Shown: positions 7,334 to 14,484 of the stretch, one piece after another | Layout of the letters: each line of letters starts with the position of its first letter | Numbering within the stretch: position 1 is the stretch's first letter | Source of the DNA: an uncultured Pelolinea sp. | GTDB lineage: Bacteria > Chloroflexota > Anaerolineae > Anaerolineales > Anaerolineaceae | DNA length: 16,588 bases | Direction: 5' to 3' | Assembly (NCBI GenBank): GCA_937902055.1 | Contig: CALGUJ010000184.1 | Coordinates: 1-16,588 of the forward strand | Notes under the pieces: generated by a model | What the model saw: only the letters and a program-made list of their open reading frames with translations | The model's database searches: none | Told to the model about the DNA's origin: nothing | Translations under genes and position numbers: made by a program

Positions 7334-8341
7334 ATGCAAAGGTTTATTGAAGGACTTCCGAAAGTTGAATTGCACCTGCATATTGAGGGCACGCTCGAAC
7401 CGGAGTTGATGTTTAAACTGGCGGAACGCAACCATGTTCAGCTTCCACTTAAAACAATTGAAGAAGTGCGCAAGGCTTATCAGTTCAATAATCTACAATC
7501 CTTTCTGGATATCTATTACCAGGGCGCGCAAGTGCTGCAGAACGAGCAGGATTTCTACGACCTGGCTTGGGCGTATTTCTCCAAAGCCCATTCCCAGAAT
7601 GTGCGGCACGCTGAAATCTTTTTTGACCCGCAGACCCATACGGCAAGGGGCGTCTCGTTTAAAACCGTGATCAGCGGGTTGAGGAGAGCTCAGGAAGACG
7701 CTGAACAAAAATTGGGTTTCAGCTCCCGATTGATCATGTGCTTCCTGCGCCATCTGAGTCCTGAAGAGGCACTGAATACCCTGGAGGAAGCCAGACCATT
7801 CAAGGATTGGATTATTGGGGTTGGACTGGATTCTTCCGAGCAAGGCCGTCCGCCGTCCTTGTTTCAGAAGGTGTATGAACAGGCCGATGCGTTAGGTTTC
7901 TTGCCGGTTGCGCATGCAGGAGAGGAAGGCCCCTCCGAATATGTGTGGGAAGCCCTGAAGTTATTAAAATCCAGACGCATCGATCATGGCGTACGTTCTA
8001 CGGATGATCCTGAATTAATCCAATATCTGATCAGAGAGCAAATCCCCCTGACTGTATGCCCGCTTTCCAATATAAAATTGCGTGTCTTTCAAACGATGAA
8101 CGAGCACAACCTTCACCGGATGCTGCAAATGGGTGTTTGCGTGACCATAAATTCAGACGACCCCGCTTATTTTGGGGGTTATATGAATGAGAATTTTCTT
8201 GCAGCCCAGGAAGCACTTAGCCTGACTAAAGAAGAGCTGGTGAAAATTTCACTCAATGCCATCAATGCATCATTTATCGATGATAATGCCAGACAAGCTT
8301 TAACCGCGGAATTGGGCGCATATTACAGAAAAAACACTTGA
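7334..8341 (+). CDS. Adenine deaminase (adenosine/adenine deaminase superfamily, Aah1-type)
   Basis: A 335-residue zinc amidohydrolase that most likely converts adenine to hypoxanthine in purine salvage. The metal and catalytic residues of the superfamily are all present: H14 and H16 (LHLHIEG), H194 and E197 (AHAGEE), H218 (IDHG) and D275-D276 ([11 protein letters not shown]). The block [13 protein letters not shown] (about 94-106) and the sequence around RHLSPEEA are typical of the adenine-specific branch (yeast Aah1, Pseudomonas aeruginosa PA0148) rather than true adenosine deaminases, although such genes are often annotated add. The ATG at 7334 is chosen because GGGAGG lies 4 nt upstream (7324-7329); an in-frame ATG at 7322 overlaps that site. 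It stands between the hppA terminator and a lipoprotein gene; no clean promoter is visible in the 140 nt upstream. Confidence 0.9.
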   Translation: MQRFIEGLPKVELHLHIEGTLEPELMFKLAERNHVQLPLKTIEEVRKAYQFNNLQSFLDIYYQGAQVLQNEQDFYDLAWAYFSKAHSQNVRHAEIFFDPQTHTARGVSFKTVISGLRRAQEDAEQKLGFSSRLIMCFLRHLSPEEALNTLEEARPFKDWIIGVGLDSSEQGRPPSLFQKVYEQADALGFLPVAHAGEEGPSEYVWEALKLLKSRRIDHGVRSTDDPELIQYLIREQIPLTVCPLSNIKLRVFQTMNEHNLHRMLQMGVCVTINSDDPAYFGGYMNENFLAAQEALSLTKEELVKISLNAINASFIDDNARQALTAELGAYYRKNT

Positions 8342-8432
8342 GTTAAAACGGCCAGGTAATCCGTTATTAATTAATGAAAAGAGTAGGGTATCATCTGGTA
8401 GCATATATAAAATTCAAACGCCGAGGCAGAAG

Positions 8433-9407
8433 ATGATCCAACGCTTGCGAAAAAACAAGTATTTTATTGTAATTTTGACTTTATGCTTGGCAGCTTGTTC
8501 AACGGCTGCTCCCGAAACTGAGACAACAACAACTGAAATGCAAGTTCCGCCAACTGCCGAGGCTTCGCTTCCTGAACCGACTGTAACGTTGGGAGTTGGG
8601 TCAGCCATGGCTGGATTGGACGGAATGCAGTTAATGTACGTGCCTGCCGGCGAATTGGATATGGGCGGATCGGATCATTTGCTGCAAAAATTAAAAGAAG
8701 ATATTCCCTGGGTAGAACTGGGTTTTGACATTTCCGACAGTGAGCCATCTCACCAGGTTTACCTGGACGCATATTGGATCGATCAAACCGAGGTCACAAT
8801 GGCGCAATATCAAAAATGCGTGGTGGCCGGAGTTTGTGTTGAACCGGCTCCTCCCGGCGAGTATAACGCTGAACAATTTTGGCCGATGTACGAAGATCCT
8901 GCCTTTGCCGATTATCCGATCGTATACGTGAATTGGGATATGGCAAATGCGTATTGCGGATGGGCCGGGCGGCGCTTGCCCACTGAAGCAGAATGGGAAA
9001 AAGCCGCCCGCGGCGAGGATGGATTGATGTACCCGTGGGGCACCGAAAAACCCAATAATGATTATGTTAATTTTGGTTATGCCAATTCGGATGTGGATAG
9101 GACGATCTATGAGCAGGGTATTTCCCCCGTGGATGCTTTCCCGTTGGGCGCCAGCCCGTATGGCGTGCTGGATTTGGCCGGCAACGTATCCGAGTGGGTA
9201 AGCGATTTTTATGATCCCTCTTATTATCTAGAATCCCCTGAAAACAACCCAACCGGGCCGGATAGCGGCATCGAGCATGTGATACGCGGGCAAAGTTTCC
9301 TAAGCAATTACAGCAATGGCGAATACCTGATCACGATCCGTTCGCATGGACCACAAGCATATTATTGGGGAAACCTGGGATTTCGCTGCGCGCTTTCAGT
9401 TGAATAA
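8433..9407 (+). CDS. Lipoprotein with SUMF1/FGE-like domain, probably non-catalytic
   Basis: A 324-residue secreted lipoprotein. The N-terminus has Arg/Lys residues, a hydrophobic core and the lipobox LAAC with the lipidated Cys at 22, followed by a Thr/Pro/Glu-rich linker to about residue 55. From about 62 to 320 it has the formylglycine-generating-enzyme-sulfatase fold: YVPAGELDMGG, YWIDQTEVTMAQY, VNWDMANAYCGWAGRRLPTE, EWEKAARG, YGVLDLAGNVSEWV and a final GFRC. The region where true FGE enzymes carry the catalytic Cys pair reads IRGQSFLSNYSNG here, with no Cys, so formylglycine formation is unlikely; many such proteins use the fold for binding. Cys129 and Cys135 may form a small disulfide loop. 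The start has GAGG 6 nt upstream (8423-8426). Its partner and role are unknown; it sits between two purine genes without an obvious link. Confidence 0.9.
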   Translation: MIQRLRKNKYFIVILTLCLAACSTAAPETETTTTEMQVPPTAEASLPEPTVTLGVGSAMAGLDGMQLMYVPAGELDMGGSDHLLQKLKEDIPWVELGFDISDSEPSHQVYLDAYWIDQTEVTMAQYQKCVVAGVCVEPAPPGEYNAEQFWPMYEDPAFADYPIVYVNWDMANAYCGWAGRRLPTEAEWEKAARGEDGLMYPWGTEKPNNDYVNFGYANSDVDRTIYEQGISPVDAFPLGASPYGVLDLAGNVSEWVSDFYDPSYYLESPENNPTGPDSGIEHVIRGQSFLSNYSNGEYLITIRSHGPQAYYWGNLGFRCALSVE

Positions 9408-9516
9408 ATCAAATCATTACGCGGACACATTCCAAAATTCTGGCAATGACTTTTTATTCGATGCGCATTCTGTGGAATAATTATCATCCCGTTATCAATA
9501 CCGTTATGGAGGAAGC

Positions 9517-10479
9517 ATGAAAAAAGTCTGGATAGACACAGATCCCGGAGTCGACGATACTTTCGCAATTGCTATGTTATTCGAGGCAAAGGATAAGGTG
9601 GAGGTTGTCGGAGTCTCAACCATTTTTGGCAACGTCGACGTAGCCCAGACCACCCGCAATGCCAGAATTTTAATGGAAGCTGCCGGAAAAACCCATCTGC
9701 CGGTTGCCCGCGGCGCCAGCTACCCGCTGGTTGTTCCCCTCGACACATCCCCCTTTGTGCATGGCGCCAATGGAATGGGGGATATGCCGTTGCCGGAACC
9801 GCGCATGCCGGAATATCCCTCGCGTGCTCCGCAAGCCATCATTGATATCATACTGGCAAATCCTAACGAGATCACTTTGCTCCCAATCGGTCCGTTGACC
9901 AATGTGGCGATGGCTTACCTGATTGAACCCAAAATTGCTGAATTGGTGAAAGAAGTTGTGATCATGGGCGGCGCGGTGCGCTGTCCCGGCAATATCACCC
10001 CCGCAGCCGAAGCCAACTTCTTCCACGACCCGCATGCTGCTCAAATCGTCATGAGCGCGGGTTGGCCGGTGGTATTGGCAGGTTTGGATGTGTGCTCTTT
10101 CGGTATGGTACCCCAAGCGCTTTTGGATAAAGTGTGCAAAGCCGATAAAGCCCTGGCGCCCTACATCGCCGGAGCGTTGCCTTTCTTCCAGGATTTTTTG
10201 AAAACATTCGGCGTTTATGACCGCGTGGATTTTCCGGATGCCCTGGCTGCTGCTTTTTTATTGGCCCCCGATATTTTTACGCTTGAGGAATTACCTTTAT
10301 TCGTTGAAGTGGAAGGTTCCTGCATGGGCCAATCGCTGCCGGTTCCCACCGGCAAATGGTACGAGGATCTGAAGGCGAATCGTCGATATAAAGCGGATGA
10401 TGCCATCGCGCCCGCCAAGGTTCTGTTCAAGGTTGATACTCCCGCATTTCTTGATTTGATCGAAAAGTTACTAGTATAG
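9517..10479 (+). CDS. Nucleoside hydrolase (inosine/uridine-preferring family)
   Basis: A 320-residue member of the Ca2+-dependent nucleoside N-ribohydrolase family, which splits nucleosides into base and ribose. The N-terminal DTDPGVDD (residues 7-14) supplies the Ca2+-binding aspartates; PIGPLTNVA (123-131), MGGAV (150-154) and the ribose-binding AEANFFHDP block (164-172) are in place, as is VHGANGMGD (81-89). Near the C-terminus, where classical members have the catalytic His-Asp pair, the sequence is DFPDALAAAF: Asp241 aligns with the Ca2+ ligand but the His is Pro240. The enzyme may therefore use another acid, another substrate, or be a variant hydrolase. The start has a strong GGAGG 4 nt upstream. 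It is followed by a G/C-rich hairpin and is likely a single-gene unit placed just ahead of the phosphorylase operon. Confidence 0.92.
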   Translation: MKKVWIDTDPGVDDTFAIAMLFEAKDKVEVVGVSTIFGNVDVAQTTRNARILMEAAGKTHLPVARGASYPLVVPLDTSPFVHGANGMGDMPLPEPRMPEYPSRAPQAIIDIILANPNEITLLPIGPLTNVAMAYLIEPKIAELVKEVVIMGGAVRCPGNITPAAEANFFHDPHAAQIVMSAGWPVVLAGLDVCSFGMVPQALLDKVCKADKALAPYIAGALPFFQDFLKTFGVYDRVDFPDALAAAFLLAPDIFTLEELPLFVEVEGSCMGQSLPVPTGKWYEDLKANRRYKADDAIAPAKVLFKVDTPAFLDLIEKLLV

Positions 10480-10499
10480 AGAAAAGTACTCAATATTCA

Positions 10500-10523
10500 G
10501 CAGCCCGGAAGAAGCCGGGCTGC
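10500..10523 (+). terminator. Hairpin terminator after the nucleoside hydrolase gene
   Basis: GCAGCCCGG (10500-10508) pairs perfectly with CCGGGCTGC (10515-10523) around a 6 nt loop. The downstream tract is only AAATTTAAAT, so termination may be incomplete or the hairpin may protect the 3' end. Confidence 0.6.
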
Positions 10524-10549
10524 AAATTTAAATAACTGGTTAATACATC

Positions 10550-10578
10550 TTGACATCAACCCTGAGATACGATAAGAT
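10550..10578 (+). promoter_or_regulatory. Sigma70-type promoter of the phosphorylase operon
   Basis: A perfect TTGACA (10550-10555) is followed after exactly 17 nt by TAAGAT (10573-10578). It lies just after the hairpin of the preceding gene. Transcription would start near 10585, giving a leader of about 250 nt before the first start codon at 10837. Confidence 0.75.
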
Positions 10579-10631
10579 AGAAATGTGGATTTATATTGCC
10601 TATTGTGAGTTGTGAATTCAAGAAAAACCGG

Positions 10632-10745
10632 ATGAATAAGAAAATTTCTTACCAATTAGCAAGATCAAACCCGCTTTACCTCTATTATCGTTCCGTAAAA
10701 TCCCCGCACTATATTTATCGCTGGCACGAAGTCTGGCGAATTTAA
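10632..10745 (+). CDS. Possible leader peptide ORF (37 residues)
   Basis: An ATG at 10632 opens a 37-codon frame rich in Tyr, Arg and Lys, containing YLYYRSVKSPHYIYRWHEVW near its end and stopping at TAA 10743-10745. There is no convincing Shine-Dalgarno in front of it. It lies wholly in the leader of the phosphorylase operon and could be a translated regulatory peptide, a remnant of a broken gene, or chance. I do not recognise it. Confidence 0.2.
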   Translation: MNKKISYQLARSNPLYLYYRSVKSPHYIYRWHEVWRI

Positions 10746-10784
10746 GTAAGGCTGGCCCCTCCAATATGATGGCCTTCTCGCAAT

Positions 10785-10802
10785 AAATGACCCCGGTCAT
10801 TT
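10785..10802. promoter_or_regulatory. 18-base palindrome upstream of the first phosphorylase gene
   Basis: AAATGACC-CC-GGTCATTT is perfectly symmetric over 8+8 bases with a 2-base centre, ending 34 nt before the start codon. The centre is too short for a stable hairpin loop at full pairing, which fits a protein operator better than an RNA terminator. A dimeric regulator bound here would act as a roadblock, or an RNA version could mask the ribosome site. No matching copy was seen near the other genes. Confidence 0.4.
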
Positions 10803-10836
10803 GTTTAATTCATGTTACCAACAAAAAGGAGCAAGC

Positions 10837-11598
10837 ATGGGAAGTCAAGATATTCACAGTGAGAAACAACACCATATCGATATGGCGAAAGGAGATATCG
10901 CATCCACGGTATTGATCCCCGGCGATCCTGGTCGGGTGGAATTGTTCGCCAGTTTGATGGATGAAGCAACCAAAGTGGCAGAAAAACGCGAATACATCAC
11001 TTACACCGGCAAGAAAGATGGCGTGCCGATCAGTTGCACCAGCACCGGTTTGGGCTGCCCGCCGACTGCGATTGGCGTTGAGGAATTGATCCGTATCGGG
11101 GCGCAAAACGTCATCCGTATCGGCACATGCGGCGCAATCCAAGCCAACATTAAACCCGGCGATATGATCATTGCCACCGGCGCGGTGCGTGGAGAACACA
11201 CCAGCGAGGAACTTATCTCAATGGAATATCCCGCTGTTGCCGATTACCGCGTCGTGCGCGCCCTTATCGACGCCTGTGAAAAACTGGGATTGCCCTATCA
11301 TCTGGGTATCGTGCGAACGCATGACGCTTTCTACCTGGAATCTCCCTGGGCGTTGGGCGATTTCCGCAAACGCCTGCAGCCGTGGGTCGACTTGGGCGTG
11401 TTGGCGTTGGAAAATGAATCTTCGACATTGTTTACCATTTGCAGCATGCATGGTGTGCGCGGGGGAACAATCCTGGCAGGCGGTTATTCCATTCTGGAAG
11501 ACCATGATGAAAAAATCCATGAAGAAGAAAATATCCGCAAAATGATCATGGCCGGTATCGAAGCTGCAAAATTGCTGCACGAACGCGGATTGGCGTAA
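10837..11598 (+). CDS. Nucleoside phosphorylase, uridine phosphorylase/PNP family (paralogue A1)
   Basis: A 253-residue NP-I family protein, close in length to E. coli uridine phosphorylase. Phosphate-site residues are intact: G29 and R33 (IPGDPGRVE), R94 and T97 (RIGTCGA). So are H13 and R51 (KREYITYTG), the equivalents of E. coli His8 and Arg48, which reach into the neighbouring subunit's site. The ribose Glu is E194 in LENESSTLF, with Asn in place of the family Met. The insert that carries Gln166 and Arg168 in uridine phosphorylase reads FYLESPWALGDF here, so uracil recognition is not supported. The start at 10837 has AAGGAG 5 nt upstream; an in-frame TTG at 10801 lies within the palindrome and is rejected. 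First gene of the operon, 21 nt before paralogue B1. Substrate unknown; a nucleoside phosphorylase by family. Confidence 0.9.
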   Translation: MGSQDIHSEKQHHIDMAKGDIASTVLIPGDPGRVELFASLMDEATKVAEKREYITYTGKKDGVPISCTSTGLGCPPTAIGVEELIRIGAQNVIRIGTCGAIQANIKPGDMIIATGAVRGEHTSEELISMEYPAVADYRVVRALIDACEKLGLPYHLGIVRTHDAFYLESPWALGDFRKRLQPWVDLGVLALENESSTLFTICSMHGVRGGTILAGGYSILEDHDEKIHEEENIRKMIMAGIEAAKLLHERGLA

Positions 11599-11619
11599 AT
11601 TAGGATAGAGGTTAATAAA

Positions 11620-12360
11620 ATGGAAAAACAACACCATATCGATTTGCTTCCCGGTGATGTCGCTGAGACTGTGTTTTTGCCGGGCGATGTCCACCGCGCC
11701 AAATTCATCGCCGAGCTGTTTGACGACGCGAAGTTGGTTGCCCACAAGCGGCAGTACATTACTTACACCGGCACGTATAAGGGGATACCCGTGAGCGTCA
11801 CCTCCACGGGTATCGGCTGCCCGGCGCTGGCGATTGCGGTTGAGGAATTGATCCATGTCGGAGCAAAGAATTTCCTGCGCATCGGCACTTGCGGCGCTCT
11901 GCAGAAATACGTGAAATTGGGCGACATCATTATCGCCACTGCTGCTGTACGCGGCGACGGCACCAGCCGTGAATATTTTCCTCTGGAATATCCGGCGGTT
12001 GCCGACCTGTTCATGCTGGAAGCCATGGTCAAGGCTGCCGAGCAGCGCAACGTAAAGCCGCACGTCGGTATCGTCCGCGCCCACGATGCTTTTTACGCTG
12101 AGAGTATTTTGGCCAATGGCGATTACCTGAAATTGGATCAGCCCTGGATCGATAGCAACGTGCTTTCAACTGAAAATGAATCTTCGACCCTGTTCACCCT
12201 GACCACCGCGCGGAAATGCCGCGGCGGCACGATCCTGACCCCGGTTGGCCATCATCTTTTCCCCGATGCCATGATCAGTGATGAAGAACTGAAGAACGCC
12301 ATTAAATTGGAAACTCTGATCGCGCTGGACGCGGCAGTGATCCTGGCAAACCATAAATAA
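11620..12360 (+). CDS. Nucleoside phosphorylase, uridine phosphorylase/PNP family (paralogue B1)
   Basis: A 246-residue NP-I family protein of the B type, marked by PGDVxRAK where the A type has GDPxRVE. All phosphorolysis residues are present: H6, G22, R26, R44 (HKRQYITYTG), R87 and T90 (RIGTCGA), and E187 in TENESSTLF. The base-recognition loop is FYAESILANGDY, again without the uracil-reading Gln and Arg. Sequence is complete enough for an active homo-oligomer, but its strict pairing with A1 allows an A1-B1 mixed hexamer. AGAGG lies 8 nt before the start. The first six codons after the start share an 18-base identical stretch with A1 (KQHHID), showing common descent or conversion. It ends 7 nt before the MFS gene. 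Confidence 0.9.
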   Translation: MEKQHHIDLLPGDVAETVFLPGDVHRAKFIAELFDDAKLVAHKRQYITYTGTYKGIPVSVTSTGIGCPALAIAVEELIHVGAKNFLRIGTCGALQKYVKLGDIIIATAAVRGDGTSREYFPLEYPAVADLFMLEAMVKAAEQRNVKPHVGIVRAHDAFYAESILANGDYLKLDQPWIDSNVLSTENESSTLFTLTTARKCRGGTILTPVGHHLFPDAMISDEELKNAIKLETLIALDAAVILANHK

Positions 12361-12367
12361 TAATCAA

Positions 12368-13666
12368 ATGAAAATGACAATGTCCATTGAAGAATACAAC
12401 GCCAAAGTCGAAGCCAACTATAAATGGAATTTTTTCTGGTTGGCGTTGGACAACATGGTCTTTTTTTTCATCTTTATGGGCTTGTCCCCCTATACCATTT
12501 TGCCGTTTTATGTCGGCAAGTTCACCGCGTCTAAAGTGGTAATTGGACTGATCCCCACCGTTTACCTGGTGGGGTCAACGCTGCCCCAAATTTTCATGGC
12601 CAAATTCCTGAAAAACCGGCGGGAACGCAAAAAATATCTGGTCACGGCTGCCTCCATCCAGCGCATTGGAATCCTGGGAATGTTTATCCTGGCATACTTG
12701 CAGCCGAAGCTGGCGGTTTCCTCCACACTCTTCCTCTTCCTGTTTTTCTTGATGTATGCGTTGCAGAATGTGGCCAGCGGTTTTTATTTTCCAGCTTGGG
12801 CTGATTTCTTGGGCAAGGCGATCCCGCGCAGGCGCGGTTTCCTTTTTGGTATTTCCAACTTCATGGGTGGATTGTTGGGATTGGGATTGGGATGGCTGCT
12901 TTCTTACTTGCTGGACCGTTATCCGTTTCAACATGCGATACCGGTTATTCTTGGGATTTCTTTTGCAGCTTCGATGATCTCGCTGATGGCTATCCTTTCC
13001 TGGCGCGAGGTTGTTCCACCGGATGCATATTTCAATGATGCCGCTGCCAGCGAGGGGTCATACTCCAGTGTATTTGCTGACAAAAATTTCGTCAGTTATC
13101 TTACCTGGCGCGGTTTGATGGTCATTCTGGAAATCGCCACTCCTTACTACACGCTGTCGGCCCTGGAACAGTTGGCGTTGAATGCGGGGCAGGTGGGGAT
13201 TTTCACCACCATCATGTCCTTTTCCGAGGCAATACTGAATCCTTTGTGGGGTTGGCTGGGAGACCGGCGCGGTTTCCTGGATGTAGTTAAACTTTCGGCA
13301 CTGGCGGGAATCATTGGGGCGTTCATGGCGATCTTCTACCCCTCGCTGTTCACATATTACGCGATCTTTTTCCTGGTGGGCGCCATGATTTGCGGATTCC
13401 AGATTGCCACTGTCAATATCGTTTACGAATTCAGCCCTCACCGCCTGGTGCCTTTATATACCGCTATTTGCATGATCTCACTGACACCCTTGTCGAGCAT
13501 CGTGCCGACCCTGGGTGGTTTTATTGCCGAAAATTTGGGGTATGCAACCGACTTTTGGCTGGCGGGAGGATTGGGTTTGGCCAGCCTGGTGGGTTTGAGC
13601 CTGAGGGTGAAGAATCCCAAAAAATCACATTCTCTCGATTTGGCAGTCAACCAGGCCGAGTCGTAA
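12368..13666 (+). CDS. MFS transporter, probable nucleoside/base permease
   Basis: A 432-residue major facilitator protein with about 12 membrane segments. A cytoplasmic N-terminal stretch precedes the first helix (about 20-48). The loop MAKFLKNRRERKKYLV (77-92) stands at the motif A position of the first half, WADFLGKAIPRRRGFLFG (144-161) is a conserved-looking cytoplasmic loop, and LWGWLGDRRGFLDVVK repeats motif A in the second half. It is unlike the PadR-linked MFS gene in sequence. It sits between two pairs of phosphorylases with 7 nt and 33 nt gaps, so uptake of their substrate is the natural inference; the sequence alone does not show the substrate or direction. There is no Shine-Dalgarno, and three ATGs lie within the first five codons (12368, 12374, 12380), so translation is probably coupled to B1 and the exact start is uncertain. 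Confidence 0.88.
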   Translation: MKMTMSIEEYNAKVEANYKWNFFWLALDNMVFFFIFMGLSPYTILPFYVGKFTASKVVIGLIPTVYLVGSTLPQIFMAKFLKNRRERKKYLVTAASIQRIGILGMFILAYLQPKLAVSSTLFLFLFFLMYALQNVASGFYFPAWADFLGKAIPRRRGFLFGISNFMGGLLGLGLGWLLSYLLDRYPFQHAIPVILGISFAASMISLMAILSWREVVPPDAYFNDAAASEGSYSSVFADKNFVSYLTWRGLMVILEIATPYYTLSALEQLALNAGQVGIFTTIMSFSEAILNPLWGWLGDRRGFLDVVKLSALAGIIGAFMAIFYPSLFTYYAIFFLVGAMICGFQIATVNIVYEFSPHRLVPLYTAICMISLTPLSSIVPTLGGFIAENLGYATDFWLAGGLGLASLVGLSLRVKNPKKSHSLDLAVNQAES

Positions 13667-13699
13667 TCAATCAAGGATTAATCAATTTTTGGAGCGAAA

Positions 13700-14455
13700 A
13701 TGAGCAGAAAAAAAGAACAGATACATCGACAGCATCACGTTGACATGGTCGAAGGCGACATCGCAACCACCGTTTTGATGCCGAGCGATCCGGAGCGCGT
13801 GGAAGTGTTTGCCGGATTAATGGATAAAGCCAGTAAGGTCGCGCGCAAGCGTGAATATCTGACCTTTACCGGCGAGAAAGATGGGGTGGCGATCAGTTGC
13901 ACGAGCAGCGGAATTGGCCCCTCTCCCACGGCGATCGGCACCGAAGAATTAATCCGCCTCGGAGCAGAGAACATCATCCGTGTTGGGACTTGTGTTACCA
14001 TCGATCCCTCGATCAAGCCGGGCGAGATGATCATCCCTTTGGCGGCGATGCGCGATGAACGGGCATGCCAGGAATTCATATCAATTGATTATCCAGCGGT
14101 TGCCGATTACCACGTCGTCAGGGCATTAATGGATGCTTGCGAGAAAATGAAAATCCCTTATCACCTGGGAGTTGTGCGCACGCACGATGCATTTTATCGG
14201 GTATCTCCCTTCAACCCCGAGGCATTCAAAGCGGAGGCACAGAAATGGTTGGACATGGATATCATTGCATCCGATAACGAAACTGCCACCATGTTAGTGA
14301 TCAGTTCGATGCAGGGTGTCAGAGCCGGGGCGATTTTATTGAGCGGTTTTCCCGTTCCGGACAATGAGGATGCTGAATTTCTCAAGAATGAGAAGAATTT
14401 GGTCATGGTTGGTATCGAGGCGGCGAAGAACCTTGCCACAGCGGGTCTCAACTAA
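13700..14455 (+). CDS. Nucleoside phosphorylase paralogue A2, altered phosphate and base pocket
   Basis: A 251-residue A-type paralogue, about 57% identical to A1 by eye over an almost gap-free alignment. The residues donated to the neighbouring subunit remain: H13 (QHHVDM) and R51 (KREYLTFTG). R33, R94, T97 and E194 are also kept. Two cis-pocket glycines are changed: the phosphate-loop Gly (E. coli Gly26) is Ser29 in MPSDPERVE, and the base-site Gly (E. coli Gly96) is Val99 in RVGTCVTID. The ribose segment is SDNETATM rather than ENESSTL. The best reading is that A2's own site is weak or inactive while it still completes a partner's site. GGAG lies 5 nt before the start. B2 follows after 29 nt. 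It could alternatively be a phosphorylase of changed specificity. Confidence 0.88.
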   Translation: MSRKKEQIHRQHHVDMVEGDIATTVLMPSDPERVEVFAGLMDKASKVARKREYLTFTGEKDGVAISCTSSGIGPSPTAIGTEELIRLGAENIIRVGTCVTIDPSIKPGEMIIPLAAMRDERACQEFISIDYPAVADYHVVRALMDACEKMKIPYHLGVVRTHDAFYRVSPFNPEAFKAEAQKWLDMDIIASDNETATMLVISSMQGVRAGAILLSGFPVPDNEDAEFLKNEKNLVMVGIEAAKNLATAGLN

Positions 14456-14484
14456 TTAATTATTGATGCAAAGGAGACGAAATT

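Larger units (their letters stand above)
10579..10836 (+). other. Long 5' leader / intergenic region of the phosphorylase operon
   Basis: The stretch between the promoter and the first gene is about 250 nt and holds no gene in the size range of its neighbours. It contains a possible 37-codon frame (10632-10745), an 18-base palindrome (10785-10802) and the ribosome site AAGGAG (10826-10831). A CCGTAAA heptamer near 10692 recalls the purine riboswitch core, but the surrounding stems and the GTTTCTACC partner are missing, so I do not call a riboswitch. A leader this long in an otherwise compact region suggests regulation, by inference only. Confidence 0.4.

Noticed and set aside
8347..8365. AACGG/CCGTT hairpin after the adenine deaminase gene as a terminator
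   Set aside because: The stem is only 5 bp with a 9 nt loop and the tract after it is ATTAATTAAT, not a T run. It is too weak to call.
10680..10710. CCGTAAA resembling the purine riboswitch core
   Set aside because: The partner GTTTCTACC loop, the P2/P3 stem pattern and the closing P1 helix of known purine riboswitches are not found around it.
10618..10800. A 60-residue open frame on the minus strand in the operon leader
   Set aside because: It has no ribosome site or recognisable similarity, and its start lies in the 18-base palindrome. It is most likely a chance frame.
10864..11643. 18 identical bases at the start of A1 and B1 as a sign of recent gene conversion
   Set aside because: The stretch encodes the conserved KQHHID segment and identity drops at once on both sides, so selection on a shared motif explains it well enough.
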